In this document: positions 51,369 through 60,659 of the stretch, piece after piece | Numbering within the stretch: position 1 is the first letter of the stretch | Layout: each line of letters begins with the position of its first letter | From: JBKBMT01 sp046295655 | GTDB taxonomy: Bacteria > Pseudomonadota > Alphaproteobacteria > Rhodobacterales > Rhodobacteraceae | DNA: 64,000 nucleotides | Assembly (NCBI GenBank): GCA_046295655.1 | Contig: JBKBMT010000001.1 | Coordinates: forward strand, 62,001 to 126,000 | Reading direction: 5' to 3' | Notes under the pieces: model-generated | The model's database searches: none | The model's input: only the letters and a program-made list of their open reading frames with translations | What the model was told of the DNA's origin: nothing | Translations under genes and position numbers: made by a program

Positions 51369-52312
51369 GCCCGCAGGCACTGGGAATCCTTTCGGCCGTG
51401 GGCGCGGCGCTGACCTTCTCGGTCAACGATACCGCGATCAAGTTCCTTTCGGGCGGCTATGCGCTGCATCAGCTGGTGTTCATCCGCAGCGTGATCTCGA
51501 TGCTGTTCCTGCTGGGGCTCATCCTGCCGCTGGCCGGCGGTTGGCACCTGCTGCGGACCAGGCGGCCGGGGCTGAACCTTGTGCGCGGCGCGCTGATCTT
51601 CACGTCGAACATGCTGTTCTTCCTTGCACTTTCGATGATGTCTCTGGCCGAGGCGGTGGCGGTGTTCTTCGTCGCCCCCCTGCTGATCACGGTCTTTTCG
51701 GTGGTGTTCCTCGGCGAACAGGTGGGGCCGCGGCGCTGGGCGGCGGTCGCGATCGGCTTCGTCGGCGTTGTCGTCATCCTGCGGCCCGGCACCTCGGCCT
51801 TCCAGCTCGTCGCGCTTCTGCCGCTGCTGGCTGCCGCCTGCTATGCGGCGATGCACACCCTGACCCGCCGGGTAGGGCGCATCGACCGGGCCGAGACCAT
51901 GGCCGTCTATGCCCAGGGGTTCTTCCTGACCGGCAGTCTGGCCTTCGGCCTGCTGTTCGGCGACGGCCGCTTTGCGTCGGCCCCGCCGCCCTTCGACTTC
52001 CTGCTGCGGCCTTGGATCTGGCCGCCGACGGGCGACTGGCTGGTGCTGGGTGCCGCGGGTCTGGCCAGCGGCATCGGCGGCTATCTGATCACCCAGGCCT
52101 ACCGGCTGTGCGAGGGCGGGCTGGCCGCGCCGTTCGAATATGTCAACATGCCCGCCGCGATCCTGTGGGGCCTGTTCGTGTTCGGCGAATGGCCCGATGC
52201 CGTGGCCTGGGTCGGGATTGCGCTGATCTCGCTTGGCGGCTTGTATATGGCGTGGCGCGAGATGCAGGTGTTGCGGCGCGCGGGCCCGGCAGGGGTGGAG
52301 GGAAGGCTATGA
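51365..52312 (+). CDS. DMT-superfamily transporter (EamA, RhaT/SAM-exporter-like)
   Basis: 315 residues with ten helices in two EamA repeats. N-terminal ILSAVGAALTFSVNDTAIKFLSGGYALHQLVFIR (in pieces) and FLALSMMSLAEAVAVFFVAPLLITVFSVVFLGE are typical of the Rhodobacterales version. Exports or imports small metabolites; substrate unknown. ATGA overlaps on both sides couple it to the YaiI gene and the ornithine cyclodeaminase-like gene, which hints that it may handle an amino acid derivative. Confidence 0.9.
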   Translation: MSPQALGILSAVGAALTFSVNDTAIKFLSGGYALHQLVFIRSVISMLFLLGLILPLAGGWHLLRTRRPGLNLVRGALIFTSNMLFFLALSMMSLAEAVAVFFVAPLLITVFSVVFLGEQVGPRRWAAVAIGFVGVVVILRPGTSAFQLVALLPLLAAACYAAMHTLTRRVGRIDRAETMAVYAQGFFLTGSLAFGLLFGDGRFASAPPPFDFLLRPWIWPPTGDWLVLGAAGLASGIGGYLITQAYRLCEGGLAAPFEYVNMPAAILWGLFVFGEWPDAVAWVGIALISLGGLYMAWREMQVLRRAGPAGVEGRL

Positions 52313-53226
52313 GTGTCGAGATCATCGGGCCGGAGGCCGAGGCGCATCTGACCTGGCCGGGTCTGATCGCCGCGCTGGAGGCCGGGCACCGCCTGTCGCG
52401 CGCCGAGGTCGCCGATACCTTCCTGTATCGCGGCCGCGACACCTTGCTGACCCGGTCGGCCTGGATCGACGGGCTGGGGATGGCGGTCAAGGCGGCGACG
52501 ATCTTTCCGGGCAATCCCGCGGCCGGACACCCGCTGATCAACGGGGCGGTGACACTCTATTCCGACGTGACGGGCAAGGCCGAAGCGCTGGTCGACTTCC
52601 ACCTCGTGACGAAATGGAAGACGGCGGGCGACAGCCTGCTGGCCGCAAGCCGCCTTGCCCGGAAGGATGCGCGCGCCTTCCTGATCGTCGGCGCCGGAAC
52701 GGTCGGCCGGTCGATGGTGGCGGCCTATCGCAGCCTCTGGCCCGATGCCAGGTTCGCTGTCTGGAACCGCAGCCCCGAAGGCGCCCGGCGCATGGCGGCC
52801 GAGATACCCGGTCTCGCTGTGGCAGAGGATCTGGAGACGGCGGTGCGGGGCGCGGATGTGATCGCCACCTGCACCATGTCCACCGCGCCGCTGATCCGGG
52901 GCGATTGGCTGCAGCCCGGTCAGCATCTGGATCTGATCGGCGCCTATCGGCCCGACATGCGCGAGGTCGATGACGCCGCCCTGACCCGGGCGCGGCTGTT
53001 CGTCGATTCGCGGGCGACGACGATCCATCACATCGGCGAGCTGAAGGATCCCATCGCCCGCGGGGTGATCGGCGAGGATGACGTGATCGCCGATTACTAC
53101 GACATCGCCGGGGGCAGCTTTGTCCGCCGTGACGCGGCCGAGATCACCATCGCCAAGAACGGCGGCGGCGCGCATCTGGACCTGATGACGAGCCGCCATG
53201 TTCTCGACGCGTGGCGCGCGCGCTGA
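52309..53226 (+). CDS. Ornithine cyclodeaminase / mu-crystallin family protein
   Basis: 305 residues. IIGPEAEAHLTWPGLIAALEAGHRL, the GMAVKAATIFPGNPAAG block, NAD-binding LIVGAGTVGRSM around residue 122, TCTMSTAPLIRGDWLQPGQHLDLIGAYRPDMREVDD and AGGSFVRRDA are family features. Members include ornithine cyclodeaminase, ketimine and 1-pyrroline-2-carboxylate (Lhp) reductases and alanine dehydrogenase, so the reaction is uncertain. ATGA overlap with the DMT gene. Stop forms TGATCA with the convergent stop. Confidence 0.9.
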   Translation: MSVEIIGPEAEAHLTWPGLIAALEAGHRLSRAEVADTFLYRGRDTLLTRSAWIDGLGMAVKAATIFPGNPAAGHPLINGAVTLYSDVTGKAEALVDFHLVTKWKTAGDSLLAASRLARKDARAFLIVGAGTVGRSMVAAYRSLWPDARFAVWNRSPEGARRMAAEIPGLAVAEDLETAVRGADVIATCTMSTAPLIRGDWLQPGQHLDLIGAYRPDMREVDDAALTRARLFVDSRATTIHHIGELKDPIARGVIGEDDVIADYYDIAGGSFVRRDAAEITIAKNGGGAHLDLMTSRHVLDAWRAR

Positions 53227-54063
53227 TCACGCAACGCCCCGCCGCGCAAGCGCCAGCGCGCCGTCCAGCGGCGACCCCGCCGGGCGGCGCAGCGTCCAGC
53301 CGGACGCCATCAGCATCGGTGCGAACACCGGGGCAAGCCCTCCGGTCAGGGTGACGGGCAGCGTCCGGTCTGCGGGTTGAAGAAGCCGGATTGCGGCCTC
53401 GATCTCGTCCCGCGCGGCGGCGATTATCCGTGCGGCAGCCGGGTCGGCCCCGGCCTGTGCCGCGACGATCCGGGGGACCAGCGCGGCAAACTCCGCCGGC
53501 GTCGCTTCGGACCACCGGCGCATGGCACCCGGCGGTCCGCCGCATTCGTCCAGCAGGGCGGTGAGCAGGGGACTTGCCGGGACGAAACCGTCGGCGGCCC
53601 GCAGCGCGAGCGCGACCGCCTGCCGGCCGATCCACGCGCCGGATGCCTCGTCGCCAAGCCGGAAGCCCCAGCCGCCGATCACCCGCAGACCGCCGCCGGA
53701 CTGCCGCGCAAAGACCGACCCGGTTCCCAGCGCGCAGACGATGCCGTCCGCGGACCCGATGGCACCCGCTACGGCGGTCGCTACATCCGACACCACGACC
53801 AGCCCGGGGTGCGCCAGGCGGTCCGTCAATGCCTCGGACCGGCCGGGGGCATTGGCGCCCGCCAGTCCCAGCACGATCCGCGCCGGGGCCGGGCCGGCGC
53901 CACAGAGCCGCGCCAGCAGGTCCGACAACCTCCGCGCCGCCCCATCGGGGTCGGTGTCGATGTTGGCCGGACCGCCATCGGCCTGCGCGAGCACATTCCC
54001 CGCCGCGTCGCAGACCGCGCCCCGGCATCCGCTGCCGCCGCCGTCTACGCCGACGAAGCGCAC
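53227..54063 (-). CDS. BadF/BcrA-type ATPase, N-acetylglucosamine kinase-like
   Basis: 278 residues of the ASKHA fold. N-terminal VGVDGGGSGCRGAVCDAAG (phosphate-1 motif) and the GDEASGAWIGRQA segment (phosphate-2 region) match bacterial N-acetylglucosamine/glucosamine kinase relatives (PF01869). ALGTGSVFARQ and GGLAPVFAP are consistent. Would phosphorylate an amino sugar, thus feeding nagA 27 kb away. Gene is the last in the leuS cluster, 4 nt after the GST gene; the two stops with the convergent gene share a TGATCA palindrome. Confidence 0.85.
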   Translation of the reverse strand: MRFVGVDGGGSGCRGAVCDAAGNVLAQADGGPANIDTDPDGAARRLSDLLARLCGAGPAPARIVLGLAGANAPGRSEALTDRLAHPGLVVVSDVATAVAGAIGSADGIVCALGTGSVFARQSGGGLRVIGGWGFRLGDEASGAWIGRQAVALALRAADGFVPASPLLTALLDECGGPPGAMRRWSEATPAEFAALVPRIVAAQAGADPAAARIIAAARDEIEAAIRLLQPADRTLPVTLTGGLAPVFAPMLMASGWTLRRPAGSPLDGALALARRGVA

Positions 54064-54067
54064 GGGA

Positions 54068-54655
54068 TCAGCGGCTCATCGCCCGCTGGAACGCAGGGCG
54101 CGCCTGCATCCGCGCCAGATAGGCCTCCAGCGCCGGTTCGGTGATCGGGAACTTCGCCCCGCCCGCCCAGATCAGGCAATGCGCCAGCAGTATGTCCGGG
54201 ACCGTCATGGCCCCGCCCATCACGAAGGGGCCATCGCCGATGCGCTGGACCAGAACCCGCTGGCTGCGCTCGAATTCCCATTTCAGGCTGTCCTTGATCG
54301 CGGGCACGCGCCGTTCCTCGGGAAGGATGAAGCTGTGCCGCGCGGCGGTCCAGAGGACCGCATCGAATTCGTCCAGCAGGAAATGCGTCATCCCGTCCTG
54401 GCGCGCCCGGTCGATGCTGCCGGCAGGGTGGGTCAGGCACCCGTGCCTGTCGGCGAGAAACTGGATGATCGCGGTCGAATCGGTCAGGGCCACACCATCG
54501 GCGACCAGAACCGGGATCTTCCCCGAAGGGTTCAGCGCCGTCACCTCGGCGCTGCGCGGGTTGTGCGGCTGGTGTTCGTATGCCTCGCCCAGTTCCTCAA
54601 GCATCCAGAGCACGCGCGCGGCGCGGCTCTTGACGGTGCCGATGACCTTGTACAT
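54068..54655 (-). CDS. Glutathione S-transferase
   Basis: 195 residues from the ATG at 54655. N-terminal thioredoxin-like domain (YKVIGTVKSRAARVLWMLEEL, NPSGKIPVLV with cis-Pro, DSTAIIQFLADRHG) and a C-terminal helical domain (RRVPAIKDSL, GGAMTVPDILLAHCLIW). The SRAARVLWMLEE region is typical of bacterial GSTs; Ser/Cys at the active site not certain. Detoxification or a specific enzymatic role not assignable. Between holA and the kinase gene. Confidence 0.92.
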   Translation of the reverse strand: MYKVIGTVKSRAARVLWMLEELGEAYEHQPHNPRSAEVTALNPSGKIPVLVADGVALTDSTAIIQFLADRHGCLTHPAGSIDRARQDGMTHFLLDEFDAVLWTAARHSFILPEERRVPAIKDSLKWEFERSQRVLVQRIGDGPFVMGGAMTVPDILLAHCLIWAGGAKFPITEPALEAYLARMQARPAFQRAMSR

Positions 54656-54712
54656 GGCGTTCTCCCTGCTTGGCCGGATTGGCGCAGAAGCGCGGGCTGC
54701 GCGCAAGACCCC

Positions 54713-55720
54713 TCAGCGACGAAGCCGGGCCAGACGGATCAGCATCCGTTCGACCAGCGCGGAGTCCGGCGCACGGCTGACCGAGCGCAATGTCAGGTCG
54801 CAGTCGAGGATCAACGCCAGCGCCTCGTCCAGCCTCCGGCTGCCCCAGCCCTGGGCCTGGCGGATCAGCCGGTCGCGGCGCGGGCCGAATACCGGCAGGC
54901 GCAACCGCGCCGCGCCGGCGGGATCGACGGCGGCGCTGTGCAGGGCCCGGAAATGGCGCAGGGCGTCGATACAGATCCGCACCGGCCGCACCCCCTGCCC
55001 TTCCAGCCGACGCATCAGCGGGCCGATCGCCTCGGCCTGGCCTTCGGCTGCGGCGTCCAGCACCTCGTCGATCCCGGCTTCAGAGGAATCGGGTGCGCAC
55101 AGCGCCACCTCCGCGGCGGTCAGCGGCGCCGGGTCGCCGTGCTTGTAGAGCGCGATCTTGTCCAGAGTCTGCCGGAAGTCGCCGGGGTCGAGCGTGCGGG
55201 CCAGCGCCTCGACCGCCGCCCGACCGTCGTCGGCCAGGGTGCGCAGCCCGGCCGCGTCCAGCGCCGCCACGATCTCGGCGCGGCTGGGTGGGTCGTCGTA
55301 GATCGCGGTGCACAGGGCCGCACGATGACCCTCGAACAACTTGCGCAGCGACGATTTCGCGGGCAGGGCGGCCGCCGTCACGATGAGCGCGGCATCGCCC
55401 GGCTGCCAGTCCTCCAGCGCCGCGGCTGCCGCATCTGTCAGTGCATCGCCCGCGTCCTCGACGAAGACCACCCGGGGCCCGGGGAAGAACCCGCGTTCCT
55501 TGACCGAATCGACCAGCCGGGCCGCATCGCGCCGCAGATCCGGCCCCGACAGCCGCACCAGCCGCATTTCGGCCTCGCCTTCGGGCCCGATCAGGGCGGC
55601 GATCACCTGCTGGCGGCGCAGGGCCACCCGCATCGCATCCTCACCATGGATCAGCAGCGCCGACATGCCGGGATCGGGCCGGGCAAAGACCCGCGCCGCC
55701 TCTGCCGGCGACAACTTCAT
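54713..55720 (-). CDS. holA: DNA polymerase III delta subunit
   Basis: 335 residues. N-terminal KLSPAEAARVFARPDPGMSALLIHGEDAMRV and the conserved RRQQVIAALIGPEGEAEMRLVRL, the domain III helices AIGPLMRRLEGQGVRPVRICIDALRHFRALHSAAVD and WGSRRLDEALALILDCDLTLR (pieces). Clamp-loader subunit that opens the beta clamp. ATGA overlap with the LptE gene. Part of the conserved leuS-lptE-holA cluster. Confidence 0.95.
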   Translation of the reverse strand: MKLSPAEAARVFARPDPGMSALLIHGEDAMRVALRRQQVIAALIGPEGEAEMRLVRLSGPDLRRDAARLVDSVKERGFFPGPRVVFVEDAGDALTDAAAAALEDWQPGDAALIVTAAALPAKSSLRKLFEGHRAALCTAIYDDPPSRAEIVAALDAAGLRTLADDGRAAVEALARTLDPGDFRQTLDKIALYKHGDPAPLTAAEVALCAPDSSEAGIDEVLDAAAEGQAEAIGPLMRRLEGQGVRPVRICIDALRHFRALHSAAVDPAGAARLRLPVFGPRRDRLIRQAQGWGSRRLDEALALILDCDLTLRSVSRAPDSALVERMLIRLARLRR

Positions 55721-56202
55721 GCGATCCCGGCGGCCATCAGCCGGGCGACGACCTGATCGGCGAGGATCACCATCAGTCGCCGGCGCGCATCCTCTTCCGC
55801 TGCCAGCGTCGCCACGGTGCTGCCGGTCGCGGACCAGCTGGTAAAGCTCTCGGCCCGACCCGAGCTGATCGTCCGGCCGGTCGCCAGCTCGGTGAGCGCA
55901 TAATCGGCGTGGCCGGTCAGGGTGAAACGGGTGATCGTGCCCTCGGGCCGGACGCCCGACCCCACGGGCTCTGTCGCGATCGCATAGTCAAGGCCGAAGC
56001 GCGGGGCCGACGGGCGGCCCAGCCGGTCCTCGATCCGGGCCACGAAGTCGAAGTCGCGCCGGTCCCGGGGCGGGTGGGCCAGAACCGCCCCGCGCAGGGC
56101 GGCACCGCTTCCGCCCGGGCCATGGACAGGCGCAAAGCCGCAACCGGCAAGGCCCAGCGCGGCAAGTCCGGTCAGGAAGGCGCGGCGGTCAGACGACGAC
56201 AT
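55717..56202 (-). CDS. lptE: LPS assembly lipoprotein LptE
   Basis: 161 residues; lipoprotein signal with lipobox LAGC (about residues 18-21) after SDRRAFLTGLAALG. Mature part starts GFAPVHG, with SAATGSTVATLAAEEDARRRLMVILADQVVARL at the end (pieces), typical of the small alphaproteobacterial LptE. Outer-membrane plug partner of LptD in LPS export. Starts 14 nt inside the end of leuS; position leuS-lptE-holA confirms identity. Confidence 0.93.
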   Translation of the reverse strand: MSSSDRRAFLTGLAALGLAGCGFAPVHGPGGSGAALRGAVLAHPPRDRRDFDFVARIEDRLGRPSAPRFGLDYAIATEPVGSGVRPEGTITRFTLTGHADYALTELATGRTISSGRAESFTSWSATGSTVATLAAEEDARRRLMVILADQVVARLMAAGIA

Positions 56203-58744
56203 TGACGATGCGGCCCGGCACGACGATCAGCTTGCGGGGCTGCGCCCCGGCAAGGAACCTTGCCACATCCGCATCGGCCAGCACCAGCCTTTCGACTTCG
56301 GCCGGGGCCAGATCCCTTGGCACGGTGATCTCGGCCCGCCGCTTGCCGTTGATCTGGATCGGCAGGGTGACGGTGTCCTCGACCAGCAGCGCCGGGTCGG
56401 CCACCGGCCAGTCCGCCTGCGCCACCAGCCCCTCCCCGCCGCAGAGTGACCACACCTCTTCGGCCAGATGCGGCACCATCGGCGCCATCAGCCGCGCCAT
56501 GGTCCGCAGCGCCTCGCGCCGCGCTTCGGCAGAGGCGTCGGACTTCGCAAGCACGTTGGTCAGGGTATAGAGCGCGGCAATCGCCTTGTTGAAGGCGAAA
56601 CCCTCGATGCTGGTGCTTACATCGGCAATGGCACGGTGAACGGCGCGCGCCAGCGCCTGATCCCCGGCCGAATCGCCGCCTTCGGCAGCCTCTGCCTCCC
56701 GCGCAAGGCGCCACACCCGGGCCAGGTGGCGGTGCGCGGCCTCGGCCCCGGCGGCCGTCCATTCCACGTCGCGTTCGGGCGGGCTGTCGGACAGGATGAA
56801 CCAGCGCGCCGTATCCGCCCCGAAGGCCGCGATGATCGCCTCGGGATCGACCACGTTCTTTTTCGATTTCGACATCTTGGCCGAAGGGATGACCTCGACC
56901 GGCGTGCCGTCGCGCAGGCGCGCCCCGGTCTCGGTGCGCTCCACCTCCTCGGGCAGGTGATAGACCGGCCGGCCCGCGGTATCGCGGGGCCTGTAGATTT
57001 CGTGCGGCACCATCCCTTGGGTGAAGAGCGCGTCGAACGGCTCGATCGCCTTTGCCGGCAGATGGCCGGTCCGGTGCATCGCCCGGGCGAAGAACCGCGA
57101 ATAGAGCAGATGCAGGATCGCATGCTCGATGCCGCCGATATACTGATCGACGTTCATCCAGTACTCCACTTCCTCGGCCACGGTCGGTGTGGTGGCCCGG
57201 GGGGCGGTGAAGCGCGCGTAATACCAGCTCGAGTCGACGAAGGTATCCATCGTGTCGGTTTCGCGCAGGGCGGGGCCACCGCAGCGCGGGCAGGCACAGC
57301 TGCGCCAGGTCGGATGCCGGTCGAGCGGGTTGCCGGGCCGGTCGAAGGTCACGTCCTCGGGCAGGCGGACCGGCAGGTTCTCCTTCCTCTCGGGCACCAC
57401 GCCGCAGGTGTCGCAATGCACCACGGGGATCGGGCAGCCCCAGTAGCGCTGGCGCGACAGGCCCCAGTCCCGCAGCCGGTAGCGGGTGACGCCGCGGCCC
57501 CAGCCGGTCTGTTCCGCAAGACGGATCGTCGCCTCGATCGCCTCGTCCCCGGTCGCCACATCGAGCCCGGTGAAATGGTTGATCCATCTCACCTTCTCGG
57601 ATTTCGGCGGGACGAAGGCGAGGTCGCCGACCGGCGCCGGATCCTCGAGCGAAAGGAAGGTGTCGATCACCGGCAAGCCATACTTGCGGCAGAAGTCGAG
57701 GTCGCGCTGGTCGTGCGCCGGGCAGGCGAAGATCGCGCCGGTGCCGTAGTCCATCAGGATGAAGTTCGCGATCCACACCGGCAGCAGCCAGTCGGGATCA
57801 AGCGGATGACGTACCTTCAACCCGGTGTCGAAGCCCAGTTTCTCGGCCTTTTCCAGCGCCTCCTCGGTGGTGCCGCCGCGGGCGCATTCGGCGCGGAAGG
57901 CCGCCACGTCGGGATTGTTCTCGGCCAGCGCCTTGGCCAGCGGATGATCCGCCGAGATGCCCACGAACGACGCCCCGAGCAGCGTGTCGGGCCGGGTTGT
58001 ATAGACCTCGATGCGGTCGTGGCCGCAGGCCGGGTCCACCAGGTCGAAGCCGAATTGCAGGCCGCGGCTCTTGCCGATCCAGTTCGCCTGCATGAGCCGC
58101 ACCTTCTCCGGCCAGTTCGTCAGGCCGTCCAGCGCCGAAAGAAGCTCCTCTGAAAAATCCGAGATGCGGAAGAACCATTGCACAAGTTCGCGCCGCTCGA
58201 CCGGCGCGCCCGAGCGCCACCCCTTGCCGTCGATCACCTGTTCGTTGGCCAGCACCGTCATGTCCACCGGGTCCCAGTTGACCACGGCGGCCTTGCGATA
58301 GACGAGGCCTGCCTCCAGCATGTCGAGGAACATCGCCTGCTGCTGGCCATAGTATTCGGGGTCGCAGGTGGCGAATTCGCGGCTCCAGTCGATGGACAGG
58401 CCCAGCGGCTTCATCTGGTCCCGCATCACACGGATGTTGTCGTAGGTCCAGGTGGCGGGATGACCGCCGCGTTCGATCGCGGCATTCTCGGCCGGCATGC
58501 CGAAGGCGTCCCAGCCCATCGGATGCAGCACCGAATAGCCCGACATCGCCCGGTGCCGGGCCACCACATCGCCCATGGTATAGTTCCGCACATGCCCCAT
58601 GTGGATGCGACCCGAGGGATAGGGGAACATCTCGAGCACATAGTATTTCGGCTTTGCCGGATCGCGGCGCGCGGTGAAGGTGCCGGCGGAGTCCCAGGCG
58701 GCCTGCCATTTCGGCTCGATGGTGGCGGGGTCGTAGCGCGACAT
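56189..58744 (-). CDS. leuS: Leucyl-tRNA synthetase
   Basis: 851 residues from the ATG at 58744; a start 7 codons earlier is not conserved. HIGH-type motif HMGH at residues 48-51, KMSKSKKN near residue 622, LeuRS editing domain TTRPDTLLGA, and the WGCPIP and SWYYARF blocks. Charges tRNA-Leu. Full length for bacterial LeuRS. Preceded by a DUF3576 lipoprotein gene 79 nt away and followed by lptE. Confidence 0.98.
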   Translation of the reverse strand: MSRYDPATIEPKWQAAWDSAGTFTARRDPAKPKYYVLEMFPYPSGRIHMGHVRNYTMGDVVARHRAMSGYSVLHPMGWDAFGMPAENAAIERGGHPATWTYDNIRVMRDQMKPLGLSIDWSREFATCDPEYYGQQQAMFLDMLEAGLVYRKAAVVNWDPVDMTVLANEQVIDGKGWRSGAPVERRELVQWFFRISDFSEELLSALDGLTNWPEKVRLMQANWIGKSRGLQFGFDLVDPACGHDRIEVYTTRPDTLLGASFVGISADHPLAKALAENNPDVAAFRAECARGGTTEEALEKAEKLGFDTGLKVRHPLDPDWLLPVWIANFILMDYGTGAIFACPAHDQRDLDFCRKYGLPVIDTFLSLEDPAPVGDLAFVPPKSEKVRWINHFTGLDVATGDEAIEATIRLAEQTGWGRGVTRYRLRDWGLSRQRYWGCPIPVVHCDTCGVVPERKENLPVRLPEDVTFDRPGNPLDRHPTWRSCACPRCGGPALRETDTMDTFVDSSWYYARFTAPRATTPTVAEEVEYWMNVDQYIGGIEHAILHLLYSRFFARAMHRTGHLPAKAIEPFDALFTQGMVPHEIYRPRDTAGRPVYHLPEEVERTETGARLRDGTPVEVIPSAKMSKSKKNVVDPEAIIAAFGADTARWFILSDSPPERDVEWTAAGAEAAHRHLARVWRLAREAEAAEGGDSAGDQALARAVHRAIADVSTSIEGFAFNKAIAALYTLTNVLAKSDASAEARREALRTMARLMAPMVPHLAEEVWSLCGGEGLVAQADWPVADPALLVEDTVTLPIQINGKRRAEITVPRDLAPAEVERLVLADADVARFLAGAQPRKLIVVPGRIVNVVV

Positions 58745-58823
58745 CGGGGAATCCTTCAGGTGCAAACGCCGGGCACGGCGGCCCGGCGGTTATACTGTGC
58801 GCGGCCCGGAATTCCAGTGCCGG

Positions 58824-59396
58824 TCAGAGCCGCGAATCGCGCACTCTCAGCTCGCGCGCGCGGGTCAGGATCGCATCCTCGACCTGGCGGACGACTTCGG
58901 GCGAGACCGGGCCACCGCCCCGGGTCTGAAGCGCAACCTTCAGCGACCGGGCATCCAGCGCCGGATCGGAGATGTAGATCGTTGCGCGATAGGCGCGCCC
59001 GCCGCCGGGCGGCGTCCCGTAGCCCGTCGAGATGACGCCCGAGAACGGATCGACCGTCTCGACCGGCAGGAAATTCAGCACGTCGAGCGAGGCGTTCCAC
59101 AGGTGGCGGTTGACGTTGACGTTGGTATTGGCATCGGTGCCGCGGCCGAACAGCTGCCAGATCGAGGTGCGCGGCTGCGTCCAGGAGGTGCCGGTGCGCT
59201 GCCGCTCGCCCAGTTCCTCGCGCGAGTACATGGCGAAGGCGGCTTCCTGCCTGGCCCGTTCCTCGGCGGTCATCGGTGCGCGCTGCCCGCCGCCGAACCA
59301 TCCGCCCAGCCCGCCGCCGCAGCCGGCGAGCGATCCCACGAGGGCCCCGAGAATCGCCAGGCGCGCTGCCCGCCGCGCACCGAGGTGGATCGTCAT
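58824..59396 (-). CDS. DUF3576 lipoprotein
   Basis: 190 residues with a lipoprotein signal (LVGSLAGC lipobox around residues 19-26). The RTSIWQLFGRGTDANTNVNVNRHLWNASLDVLNFLPVETVDPFSGVISTGYG region (pieces) is the DUF3576 core, and YISDPALDARSLKVALQTRGGGPVSPE the end. Function unknown; regularly found just upstream of leuS in alphaproteobacteria, so probably an envelope protein. Co-oriented with leuS-lptE-holA. Confidence 0.92.
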   Translation of the reverse strand: MTIHLGARRAARLAILGALVGSLAGCGGGLGGWFGGGQRAPMTAEERARQEAAFAMYSREELGERQRTGTSWTQPRTSIWQLFGRGTDANTNVNVNRHLWNASLDVLNFLPVETVDPFSGVISTGYGTPPGGGRAYRATIYISDPALDARSLKVALQTRGGGPVSPEVVRQVEDAILTRARELRVRDSRL

Positions 59397-59586
59397 GCCG
59401 TTGCTCCGCGCAAGGTTTTCGCCTGTCTAACGCGGGGTCACGAGGCGAACAAGGCTTTTCCCGCCGGTGGCCCACAAGGCCGCCAAGGGTCACTGTGGCA
59501 TGTCTGCACCATCGTTCCGGCATGTTCCCCCCGCCGGGGACGCCCGGATTGCAATCGGGGACGAAGGGGACGATTACACTGGCATA

Positions 59587-59612
59587 CCCAATTCGGATTC
59601 CCCTGAGTTGGG
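59587..59612 (+). promoter_or_regulatory. Leader stem-loop of the porin mRNA
   Basis: CCCAATTC (59587-59594) and GAGTTGGG (59605-59612) pair over 8 bp with one G-U, around a 10-nt loop, 30 nt before the porin ATG and just before the GAGGGAA ribosome site. Outer-membrane porin mRNAs often carry such stabilising 5' hairpins and are sRNA targets. A possible promoter further upstream includes TTGCAA at 59549-59554 region but the -10 is poor. Confidence 0.4.
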
Positions 59613-59642
59613 CTGCACCCTGAAAGACAACGAGGGAAAACG

Positions 59643-60638
59643 ATGAAAAAGGTTCTTCTCGCCACCACCGCCGTCGCCCTGTCGGCCGGCGTGGCGGCTG
59701 CCGAAGTGAAGCTTTCGGGCGACGCCCGCTTCGGCCTGATGTACAACAGCGATCCGACCGTCGGCGACTTCAACTTCGTCTCGACCGGCCAGACCTCCAA
59801 GACCCGTCTGGAAAAGCGCGCCACGATCAACATCGACGGTTCGACCGTTTCTGACGGCGGCGTGACCTTCGGCACCCGTATCCGCCTGCGGTCGGAAGAG
59901 CGTTCGGCGAACGCCGCTGGCCTCGGTGGGCGCACCATCGCGGCTGGCGCCCGCGTCTTCGCCCGGGCCGGTGGCCTGGAAGTCGGCGCCGGCAACATCA
60001 ACGGCGCGATCGAGTTCATGCCGGGCGTCTATGCTCCGTCCGTCGGCCTGACCGGCCTGTCGTGGGGCGGCCTCGTCACCAACGTCGACCGTGGCGGCGC
60101 CTTCACCGCGAACCAGTTCGACTGGGATGCGTTCAGCTCGGGCGGCGGCGGCGCGGAAGGCATCGAAGCCATCTACACCATGGGCGACTTCCGCGCTCAT
60201 GTGTCGTACAGCTCGGCTCGCCTGAACGGCGCTGTCGGCAACGCCAAGCGTCTGGCTGCGGTCGGTTCGTACAACTGGCAGGGCTGGACCGTCGCCCTCG
60301 GCATCCAGGACAGCAACCTGGATCCGGAAGACAAGATCGTGCTGACCGTCGGCGGCAAGATCGGCGACTTCGGTGTTGGCTTTGGTGCGGCCCGCAACGG
60401 CAAGGGCGTCTCGCGCGTCAACAAGTACGCGGTGAACGCCTCGTACACGATGGGCGCGACCACGGTTTCGGGCTACATCTCGAACCAGAACGTCCTGCCG
60501 GTCGTCGGCGGTTCGAAGTCGCAGTACGGCATCGGCGCCTCGTACAACCTGGGCGGCGGCGCCCGGATCGTCGGCGGCATCGAGCGGACCACCCGCAAGA
60601 CCACCCGCGCCGATCTCGGTGTGACCTTCAACTTCTGA
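59643..60638 (+). CDS. Rhodobacter-type outer-membrane porin
   Basis: 331 residues with a signal peptide (KKVLLATTAVALSAGVAAAEV, cleavage about residue 20). The mature protein begins VKLSGDARFGLMYNSD and consists of alternating beta-strand segments; it ends in LGVTFNF, the C-terminal aromatic OMP assembly signal. Rhodobacter-family general porins are 16-stranded trimers. Codon choice is strongly biased and nearly free of rare codons compared with neighbours, consistent with very high expression. Intrinsic terminator 22 nt downstream. Confidence 0.95.
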   Translation: MKKVLLATTAVALSAGVAAAEVKLSGDARFGLMYNSDPTVGDFNFVSTGQTSKTRLEKRATINIDGSTVSDGGVTFGTRIRLRSEERSANAAGLGGRTIAAGARVFARAGGLEVGAGNINGAIEFMPGVYAPSVGLTGLSWGGLVTNVDRGGAFTANQFDWDAFSSGGGGAEGIEAIYTMGDFRAHVSYSSARLNGAVGNAKRLAAVGSYNWQGWTVALGIQDSNLDPEDKIVLTVGGKIGDFGVGFGAARNGKGVSRVNKYAVNASYTMGATTVSGYISNQNVLPVVGGSKSQYGIGASYNLGGGARIVGGIERTTRKTTRADLGVTFNF

Positions 60639-60659
60639 TCCTTCGCGGATCGAAGCCGG

